From positions 1-64,000 of the forward strand of contig CAVUSX010000001.1 of NCBI GenBank assembly GCA_963744275.1: DNA of 64,000 nt, given 5' to 3'. Position numbers and translations under genes: made by a program. Source of the stretch: VAZQ01 sp963744275 (GTDB taxonomy: Bacteria > Pseudomonadota > Alphaproteobacteria > Rhizobiales > Xanthobacteraceae). Below are positions 57,139-64,000 of the stretch, piece by piece (the first letter of the stretch is position 1; each line of letters begins with the position of its first letter). The notes under the pieces are model-generated. The model had not been told where the DNA came from, did not search any database, and worked only from the letters and a program-made list of their open reading frames with translations.

Positions 57139-58716
57139 TCACGCGCGGATCGCCCCATACCGGCCGGAATGGTGAGCGGCGGCACAAAGCGCTCCCAGAA
57201 GCGCGAGCGCTGCGGCGAGCCACATCACCAGCGCGATGCTGTCGGCGAGCGAGGCGCGCACGATCGCCTCCGCGGCCTGCCGATCGTCTCCCTGCAGGCG
57301 GAGCCAATGCGGGCTCCGCCACGAATTTTCCGCGGGCAGCCTGCAGCGCCGCCTTGACCTCCGATGCGACGGTCGGCGCGGCCAAATGCCGATCGAGCTC
57401 CCGGTCGTAGGCATTGAAGCGCGACCGCGCCCAGCACCGCCACGGCGAGAAGATTGGCGAGCGCGGCGGCGGCATTGTTGATGCCGGATGCGACGCCGGC
57501 CCGGTGGGTCGGCACGGCGCTGAGAACGGTCGTGGTGAGCGGAGCGACGCGCGACCGCCATGCCGAACCCCAATATCGCCATCGGCAGGAAGAACGTCGT
57601 CAGGTAGGAACCGCCGGTCCCGGGCAATGCCAGGAGCGCAAATCCGACCGCCGTGATCGCCGGACCGATGATCAGCGGGCCACCGCGCGCCAAAGCGATC
57701 CAGGAGCCCGCCCGACCAACGCGACAAAGCCCCCATCATGGCGGTGAACGGCAGGAAAGCGGCGCCCGCGAGCGTCGCGGAATAACCGTGCACCTGGATG
57801 AGGTCGAAGGGCAGAAAGAAGAGCGCCCCGCCGAGCCCGGCATAAAGGAGGAGCGTCAGCAGATTGACCCCGCTGAAGGTCCGCGACGCGAAGACGTCGA
57901 GCGGCATCATCGGGGCGCGGCTGTGCGCTTCGATCCACACGAATGCCAGGAGCAGCAGCAGGCCGGCCGCGATCGCGCCCGCCACCGTCGCGGCGCGCCA
58001 GCCGGGATCGGACGATGCGATCAAGCCGAATACGAGACTGCCGAGGCCGGCAATGGCCAAGCAGGGCTCCCAGCCAATCGAGGCCCGCGGCGGCCTCGCT
58101 GTCGCGGCTCTCCGGCACATGCGCGAGCGCGGCCCAGATCGTGGGCAGCGCCAGCGCCGGATTGACCAGGAAAATCCACCGCCAGGAGGCGTGATCGACG
58201 ATCCAGCCCCCGAGCAGAGGCCCGATCGCGGCCGCGATGGCGGAAAATCCGGCCCAGGTCCCGATCGCCCGGCCGCGCTCCGCCGGATCGATCGAGGCCC
58301 CGATGATGGCGAGCGAGCTCGGGATGAGAAACGCCGCCCCGACGCCTTGCAGCGCTCTCGCCGCGATCAACTGGGCGATGGTCGCAGACAGGCCGCACCA
58401 GAGCGATCCGATGGCGAAAATGGCGGCGCCGGTGACGAAGATGCGGCGGCGGCCCATTCGATCGCCGGCCGCGCCGCCGATCAGCATCAGCGCAGCGAGG
58501 CACAGCGTATAAGCGTTGACCAGCCACTGGATGACCGCCACCGGAGCCTTGAGATCGGTCTCGATCGCCGGCAGCGCCACGTTGACGACCAACTCGTCGA
58601 CAAAGGCCATGGTCGATCCCAGGATGGTGGCGGCGAGGATCCAGAATTTTTCGCTGCCCCCGCCCCGAGCCTCCCGGCTTGCGGACCGGCCGGACCGATC
58701 GGATCGCGCGCTTCAT
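57139..58716 (-). CDS. MFS drug-efflux transporter, DHA2 (EmrB/QacA) type, frameshifted
   Basis: A 14-helix proton-driven exporter. It starts MKRAIRSVRPVRKPGGSGRG at 58716. The core shows the family motifs VDELVVNVALPAIETDL, IQWLVNAYTLCLAALML, GDRMGRRRIFVTG (loop 2-3), RALQGVGAAFLIPSSLAII and GPLLGGWIVDHASWRWIFLV. Later helices are in other frames (YAGLGGALFFLPFDLIQVHG; LALPGTGGSYLTTFFLPMAI; ending ALLGALCAAAHHSGRYGAIR). Breaks lie near 58655, 58060, 57690, 57550 and 57420. The span of about 525 codons is normal for DHA2. No regulator gene was recognised beside it. Confidence 0.8.
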
Positions 58717-58762
58717 CGCAGGGTCTCGCCTTGGGATTGATCATGGCGACCTGGGCGATCTG

Positions 58763-58921
58763 GTAGGGTGGGTAACGCGCCGGCGCGAGAGCATCGGATA
58801 AGCGGCACGGCCTACCGGCGCGTTGCGCACGCGCCGGTCTCGCCACGCGAACGCGTGGGAAAAATTGCGCGACGCCGTGCGATCATGAACGTGGTGCACG
58901 GCAATTTTGCCCACCCTACGG
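58763..58921. repeat. Dispersed intergenic repeat with GTAGGGTGGG ends
   Basis: The ends TAGGGTGGGTAA and TTGCCCACCCTACG are inverted, and the interior is GC-rich with further short palindromes (GCGCCGGCGCG). Repeats with these ends are common between genes in rhizobia. It fills the gap before the downstream Bug gene. Confidence 0.7.
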
Positions 58922-58928
58922 CGGCAGC

Positions 58929-59924
58929 TCACTCGAGCTTCACGCCGGCGGCTTTGATCACCTTGTTCCAGCGCTCCACCTCCGCCCGCATATAGGCCGC
59001 GGTCGCCTGCGGGGTGCCGCCGATCGCCTCGCCCGACCATTCGGCGAGATGGGGCAGCATCTCGGGCTGGCGCAAAGCCGCGTTGATATCGGCATTGATC
59101 TTGTCGACGATCTGCGGCGGCGTCTTGGGCGGCGCCACCACCGCATACCAGGCCGCCGATTCGAAACCCGGCAGCGTCTCCGCGATGGTCGGCACCTCGG
59201 GCAGCGCGCTCATGCGCGCCGGCGTCGCCACCGCCAAGAGCCGCAATTGGCCGCCCTTCACCAGCGCCAGCGAGACCCCGAGATTGTCGAACATGATGTC
59301 GACATTGCCGGCCACCAGATCCGCCAGCGCCGGCGCCGAGCCCCGATAGGGAACGTGTTGGAGCTTCACGCCCGCCATCATCTGGAACATTTCCGAGGTC
59401 AGGTGCGAGGTCGTGCCGTTGCCCTGGGTCGCCGACGTCACCTTGCCGGGATTGGCCCGCGCATAGGCGATCACCTCGGCGACGCTGCGGGGCGAAAATT
59501 TCGGCGTGACCACCAACGAATTGGGCACCCGCACCATCACCACGATGGGCACGAATTGCGTCGGATCGAAATTGAGCTTGGGATAGAGGTTCTGGTTGAT
59601 GACCAATGGGGGCGGCGGCGCCGAGAGCAAGGTGTAGCCGTCGGGCTCGGCCTTGAAGGCCGCCTCGGCCCCGATATTGCCGCCGGCGCCGGTGCGATTT
59701 TCGATGATGACCGGCTGTCCCCATTTGCGTGACAGCATGTCGCCGACCACGCGCGGCACGATATCGGCGGTGCCGCCGGCCGGAAACGGCACGATGATCC
59801 GGACCGCGCGGGTGGGGAAATCCTGCGCCGTCGCGGCGCCGATGCCGGCAGACAGGAGGGCGGCGGCAAGCGTGGCGCCGAGGATCGCGCGCAGCGCGCC
59901 GGCGCGGAGCATCGATGGCTTCAT
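58929..59924 (-). CDS. Bug/TctC-family substrate-binding protein
   Basis: An intact 331-residue periplasmic binding protein. The signal peptide is MKPSMLRAGALRAILGATLA with cleavage after TAQ. It is followed by FPTRAVRIIVPFPAGGTADI, RTGAGGNIGAEAAFKAEPDG, PYRGSAPALADLVAGNVDIM and a normal C-terminus. ATG 59924 is chosen; the longer in-frame start at 60092 has no leader features. The ligand is unknown; Bug proteins bind carboxylates or amides. No transporter genes adjoin it. Confidence 0.88.
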   Translation of the reverse strand: MKPSMLRAGALRAILGATLAAALLSAGIGAATAQDFPTRAVRIIVPFPAGGTADIVPRVVGDMLSRKWGQPVIIENRTGAGGNIGAEAAFKAEPDGYTLLSAPPPPLVINQNLYPKLNFDPTQFVPIVVMVRVPNSLVVTPKFSPRSVAEVIAYARANPGKVTSATQGNGTTSHLTSEMFQMMAGVKLQHVPYRGSAPALADLVAGNVDIMFDNLGVSLALVKGGQLRLLAVATPARMSALPEVPTIAETLPGFESAAWYAVVAPPKTPPQIVDKINADINAALRQPEMLPHLAEWSGEAIGGTPQATAAYMRAEVERWNKVIKAAGVKLE

Positions 59925-60275
59925 TCCCGGGTCTCTCCGCTGCAACAGGGAGCCTGACATGGGCAGCAGTGGTGCCCATTTCGGCGGCACCGCCCTCGGC
60001 GGCATGGCCGCACGATCGTGCGGACGGCGAGGCGCGAAATGCTGTTGATCACAACCGCCATCGTATTCGACAGGGCCGCCGTTATCGAGCACAATCGAGC
60101 CGTCTTGAAGTGGGCGAGCTCATCGCCCATCTTTCCCGAGCCAGTCGAGCCGCCGACGTTCCTTGTCACATCGCCCGCGAGGATGGACAACGGACCGAGG
60201 AACGAGCATTGGGACAACGAGCATTGGGACATCGTCGGCTCGGCGATGGCATTCGACCCGCAACACGAGGCATTT

Positions 60276-60695
60276 ATGACTAGCCACCCCCTGACTAGCC
60301 ATTCACGGATCAAGCATTGGCTCTGCGCTGCCGTTCTGGGCACAAGCGTGGCTCTGTCCGGTATCGCACCTACGGCGGGCGCGGCGTCCGCCCGCAGCAT
60401 CTATGACGGCGCCTGGAGCGTCCTCATCGTGACCCGAAGCGGGTCCTGCGACCCCAGCTACCGCTACGGCGTGCAGATCATGGACGGCATGGTCACCTAT
60501 GACGGCGGCGGCCCGATCACCATGCAAGGCAGGGTCACCCCGAAGGGCGCGGTCCGGGTCATCGTGACGGCCGGCAGCCAATGGGCGGACGGCTCCGGCA
60601 AATTGACCCGCAACCAGGGCGGTGGCGTTTGGAAGGGCCAAGGCATGAGCAGCGCCTGCGCCGGCACCTGGCAGGCGGAGCGGCGCGTGGACTAG
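60276..60695 (+). CDS. Small secreted protein, paralogue of the gene at 63794
   Basis: A 139-residue protein with a Sec signal peptide (hydrophobic IKHWLCAAVLGTSVALSGIA, cleavage near GAA). The mature part begins YDGAWSVLIVTRSGSCDPSY and RYGVQIMDGMV, with two cysteines (GSCD; SSACAG) placed to form a disulfide. The protein at the right end of the window shares YDGxWSVxIxTxxGxCDxxY. The start is ATG 60276, although the open frame begins upstream. No known function; the family appears to be small periplasmic proteins. Confidence 0.7.
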   Translation: MTSHPLTSHSRIKHWLCAAVLGTSVALSGIAPTAGAASARSIYDGAWSVLIVTRSGSCDPSYRYGVQIMDGMVTYDGGGPITMQGRVTPKGAVRVIVTAGSQWADGSGKLTRNQGGGVWKGQGMSSACAGTWQAERRVD

Positions 60696-60907
60696 AACCG
60701 CCGGAAGGTTCTTTCCGGAGCACCGTGTTGATCCTGGACCGACCGGCGGCGCTTCGGCGCGGCCGGTCTTGCCCGTTGTGCTCAGGGGATGTGCTCGGCG
60801 GCACGCGGCGCGCCGGTTGTAGCGATGGGTTGTATCGAGGCGTCACGCTCGTGACATAAAGTCGCGAACATTACCTCCCGCGTCAGGGAAAGGGATTTGC
60901 TCAGACC

Positions 60908-62171
60908 ATGCGCGCATCCATCGAAACCGCCGGCAGCATCACGGTCGCCGGCCTGACCCTCGGCGCATTTCTGCTGGCGTGGCTGCCGTTCGCGCCCTGG
61001 CCGGCATCAGGCCGTGGCTCAGACCGCGACACCGGCCCCCAAGCAAGTCGCCAAGCAGCCGCCGAGGAAAAAAGCCTCCCCGGCCGCCAAGAGCGCCCCC
61101 AAGGCCGCGCCGACCGAGACCAATGCGAAGCCGGAGCGGCCGTCGTTCAGCCTCGAGGACGAGGCCGATGCGGTCGTGCTGGGCATTCCGGATGCCCGCG
61201 CCTGGGGCGATTCCGAGGATGAATTCGCGCGCCTGCTGCCGAAGGTGGATGGGCCGTGGCTGGCCATGTCGGGCGGCGGCTCCGATGGCGCCTATGCGGC
61301 CGGATTGCTGACCGGCATGACGCAGGCCGGCAACCGGCCGGACTTCGCCGTCGTCACCGGCGCCAGCATCGGGGCCCTGATCGCGCCCTACGCGTTCCTG
61401 GGCCCGCGTTATGACGCTCAATTGCAGGAGCAGTTCACCACCATCATGGCCGGCGACATTTTCGAGGATCGTCCGACCGGCGACAGCCTGATGGATTCAT
61501 GGCCGCTCAAGCGCACGATCGAGAAGCGCGTGACCCCGCAGCTGCTCGCCGATATCGCCGCCGAGCACAAGCGCGGCCGGCGCCTCTTGGCCGTCACCAC
61601 CAATCTCGACGCCGGGCGGCCGATGGTATGGAACATGGGCGCGATCGCGGCGCGCGGCGACGACAAGGCGCTGGCGCTGTTTCGCGCCGTGTTGCTCGCA
61701 TCCGCCAGCATTCCGGGAATTTTTCCGCCGGTCCTGATCGATGTCGAATCGAACGGCAAGCAATTCCAGGAGCTGCACAACGACGGCACCATCACGGCGC
61801 CCTTCTTCATCGCCCCCACCTCGGTGCTGGCCGGCACCGGCACCGTTCATCTGCCGACCAAGCAGCTCTATGTGATCGCCAATGCCAAGCTGGAGCAGCA
61901 GTTCGACGTGACCACGCCGCAGACCACCGTCGTGCTCGGCCGCTCGATCTCGTTGGCGCTGCAGGCCGGCTTGCGCATCGAGCTCCTGCTGACGCTGGCG
62001 GCCGCCCAGAAGCAGGGCATCAGCCTGAGCGTCGCCCAGATCGATCCCGAGTTCCAGCATCCCTCGCGCGGCGCCTTCGACCCGGATTACATGAAGGCGC
62101 TGTTCGATTTCGCGGTCGAGCAGGCCAAGAAAGGCAAGACCTTCGAGACCGTCGCTGCCGACGCGAAGTGA
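60908..62171 (+). CDS. Patatin-like phospholipase, one frameshift
   Basis: A membrane-anchored patatin-type lipase. The N-terminus (GSITVAGLTLGAFLLAWLPF) is a membrane segment. After a shift near 61005 the second frame holds a Lys/Pro/Ala-rich linker and the catalytic domain. Visible are the oxyanion loop SGGGSDGAYAAGLL, the nucleophile GASIGALIAPY (GXSXG) and the catalytic Asp in ELHNDGTIT. The catalytic domain is intact to the stop at 62171. Substrate and role are not shown; bacterial relatives cleave phospholipids. Confidence 0.82.
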
Positions 62172-62209
62172 CGAGCGGCGCGCGCTCCGCGCGGCATCCA
62201 TTGATCTGA

Positions 62210-63436
62210 TCAGAGCGGATCGCGCAGCGCGCTGGTCGCGATGTCGACCCCCGCCGTCAGCGTGCGGTGGATCGGGCACTTGTCGGCGATCTCGAGCAGG
62301 CGCGCCCGCTCCTGCGCGTCGAGCTCTCCTTCGAGCACGATGCCCCGCTCGATGCGGTCGACCTTCGCGTCCTTGCTCTCGCAGCTTTCGCAGTCGGCGG
62401 CATGGACCTTGGCGTGGCGGAGCCTGACCGCGACCCGATCCAGCCGCAACGCCTTGCGCTCGGCATAGAGCCGCAGCGTCATCGCGGTGCAGGCGCCGAG
62501 CGCCGCCAGCAGGAGATCGTAAGGATTGGGACCGCTGTCGGCGCCGCCGGCATCGACCGGCTCGTCGGCCAGGAAGCGGTGCGCGCCGGCTGTGATCTCC
62601 TGCTGAAAGCGCCCCTGCCCGGTCTCGCGCACGATCACCACGCCGGCGCCCTCTTGCGCGTGCGCGGCCTGCGGCGCCATGTCGAGGTAGCGCTCGGCCC
62701 AGGCCGCGATCACGTTGGCCACATAGGCGGCATCGCTGCGGCGGCTGAGCAGATGATCGGCGCCGGCGAGCGAGACGAAGCTCTTGGGATGCCGGGCGGC
62801 CGCGAAGATGCGGCTCGCATTGTCGATGCCGACGATGTCGTCGGTGGGCGAATGGAAGATCAGCAGCGCCTTGTGCAAGGCGTTGATGCGCCCGCTCAAT
62901 TGCTGCTCGGCGACGTCGTCCAAGAAGGCGCGGCGGATGCGGAAGGGGCGGCCCGCGAGCTTCACCTCGACCTCGCCGCGGGCTTCGATCTCGGCGCGGG
63001 CATCCTCGAACAGGCCCGCCACATGGGCCGGATCGGAGGGCGCGGCGATCGTCACCACCGCGCGGGCTTCCGGCACCGCGGACGCGGCCGCCAGGACGGC
63101 GGCGCCGCCGAGACTGTGGCCGATGAGGAGCGCGGGCGCGCGCTTGACCCGGCGCAGGTGGTCGGCGGCCGCCACCAGGTCGGCGACATTGGATGAGAAA
63201 GTCGTATTGGCGAACTCGCCTTCGCTCGAGCCGAGCCCGGTGAAATCGAAGCGCAACACCGCGATGCCGAGCGCCGTCAGCCCTTGCGCGATGCGCTTGG
63301 CCGCATGCACGTCCTTGCCGCAGGTGAAGCAGTGGGCAAACAGCGCATAGGCGCGGGTTTCGCCGGCCGGGAGGTCGATGAGGCCGGCGAGACGAAGTCC
63401 CTCGGCATTGGGAAAATCGAACGGCTGCGCCGGCAT
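62210..63436 (-). CDS. Alpha/beta hydrolase-OsmC fusion protein
   Basis: A bifunctional 408-residue protein. The first 250 residues are an alpha/beta hydrolase (RFDFTGLGSSEGEF; nucleophile ALLIGHSLGGAAVL; His in SLAGADHLLSRRSDA). The last 130 are an OsmC-like domain (GPNPYDLLLAALGACTAMTL with the redox cysteine; AADCESCESKD; IADKCPIHRTLTAGV). OsmC proteins reduce organic peroxides using paired cysteines. The fusion is known in alphaproteobacteria. It is intact and convergent with the patatin gene. Confidence 0.88.
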   Translation of the reverse strand: MPAQPFDFPNAEGLRLAGLIDLPAGETRAYALFAHCFTCGKDVHAAKRIAQGLTALGIAVLRFDFTGLGSSEGEFANTTFSSNVADLVAAADHLRRVKRAPALLIGHSLGGAAVLAAASAVPEARAVVTIAAPSDPAHVAGLFEDARAEIEARGEVEVKLAGRPFRIRRAFLDDVAEQQLSGRINALHKALLIFHSPTDDIVGIDNASRIFAAARHPKSFVSLAGADHLLSRRSDAAYVANVIAAWAERYLDMAPQAAHAQEGAGVVIVRETGQGRFQQEITAGAHRFLADEPVDAGGADSGPNPYDLLLAALGACTAMTLRLYAERKALRLDRVAVRLRHAKVHAADCESCESKDAKVDRIERGIVLEGELDAQERARLLEIADKCPIHRTLTAGVDIATSALRDPL

Positions 63437-63793
63437 GCTGCCTCCTCTGGCTATCGGGCCGGGCCGGCCGGCGGATTTTTTCTCTGCGCCCCGCCGGCCT
63501 GGCCACGGATTGCCGACCTCGAACCCGGTGGCGCGGAGCCGCGGCGAGAGACCCGCAGAGCGATAAAAGTCTATATTTTACAATATGTTAGACTGTCGCA
63601 TCCAGCCGCGGTTGCTCCCGTAACTGCTCCAGGTGGTGTCGAGGTAGGGAAATCACAGACTTATCAACGGTATTTGAACCTATTTCAGCCATAAAGCGAC
63701 CAAGGGAGCAGGGACGGGGTTCACCACCCTTCATCGCCGTCTTGTCAAACCCGATCAACCCGGCAAAAAGCCGGCAGACACAGGAAGAGGCAC
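63437..63793. other. Intergenic region before the last gene
   Basis: 357 bp with no clear gene. It has an AT-rich imperfect palindrome GTCTATATT-TTAC-AATATGTTAGAC at 63569-63593, which stands out from the GC-rich surroundings and could be a promoter or operator. A ribosome site GGAAGAGG precedes the next ATG. Confidence 0.45.
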
Positions 63794-64000
63794 ATGACGA
63801 AGTCGCAAAATCGCAACTTTAACCGCGCCGCCCTGGCGCTGGTCGCCATCTCGTTCGCGGGCGTGCTGGGCGCCTCCGCTCCGGCAGCCGCCACCGCGAA
63901 CTATGACGGCCTGTGGAGCGTGGTGATCATGACCGAAAAGGGCACTTGCGATCGCGCCTATCGTTATCCGGTGCGCATCTCCAAGGGCGCCGTGGAGAAT
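63794..64000 (+). CDS. Small secreted protein, 3' end outside the window
   Basis: The first 69 residues are visible. A signal peptide (FNRAALALVAISFAGVLGAS, cleavage near AAA) is followed by ANYDGLWSVVIMTEKGTCDR and AYRYPVRISKG. It is clearly related to the protein at 60276-60695, with YDGxWSVxI and GxCDxxYRY shared. The right edge cuts it off. ATG 63794 has GGAAGAGG upstream. Confidence 0.75.
   Translation, partial: MTKSQNRNFNRAALALVAISFAGVLGASAPAAATANYDGLWSVVIMTEKGTCDRAYRYPVRISKGAVEN

Overview
The window is GC-rich DNA from an alphaproteobacterium, most likely of the order Hyphomicrobiales (a Bradyrhizobium/Xanthobacter-like lineage). The evidence is the gene content: Caulobacter-type flagellar genes (fliX, flbT, flaF, cheL, flbY), flagellins of the DUF1522 type, several orphan tricarboxylate-binding (Bug/TctC) proteins, and rhizobial-style intergenic repeats. 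No intact tRNA, rRNA or CRISPR array was seen.

Layout. 0-4.7 kb: flagellar genes fliM and fliL (minus), then flgF-flgG-flgA-flgH (plus) behind a sigma-54 type promoter. 4.9-11.1 kb: dihaem cytochrome c, a TPR glycosyltransferase, an FAD monooxygenase, an orphan LanC-like protein and a small DUF-type protein. 11.2-15.8 kb: a likely mobile segment with a ribbon-helix-helix protein, small unknowns and a large serine recombinase whose 3' end carries a tRNA 3'-end sequence. 15.7-20.3 kb: a Bug protein, dksA, fliX, then flgI-cheL-flbY behind a second sigma-54 promoter, the order familiar from Caulobacter. 20.4-31.8 kb: a sugar and glycosyltransferase block (UDP-xylose synthase, GT4, two methyltransferases, three tandem TPR-glycosyltransferases). 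32.2-39.7 kb: three flagellin paralogues, flbT, flaF and flgD. 39.9-43.6 kb: an IS701-IS5-IS701 cluster that truncates a formyltransferase. 44.4-49.9 kb: flgL, flgK and flgE (minus) behind a third sigma-54 promoter. 50-64 kb: moxR, a secreted protein, oxidoreductase, sixA, usp, substrate-binding proteins, an MFS pump, patatin, a hydrolase/OsmC fusion and two related small secreted proteins.

How it fits together. The flagellar genes supply switch, rod, hook, rings, junction and filament, with FliX (assembly checkpoint), FlbT and FlaF (flagellin mRNA control). The TPR-glycosyltransferases beside the flagellins have the domain plan of Caulobacter FlmG. With the neighbouring sugar, methyl and formyl transfer genes they suggest a dedicated flagellin glycosylation island. 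Pieces of the same TPR genes are found as antisense relics in the flagellin leaders.

Quality warning. Many conserved genes are split by apparent single-base indels (fliM, fliL, flgF, flgG, flgK, flgE, flagellin 1, moxR, the MFS gene and others). The two IS701 copies differ from each other by about five single-base indels and a similar number of substitutions. Uncorrected long-read errors are the likeliest cause, so frameshifted genes are annotated across their full extent and should not be read as proven pseudogenes.
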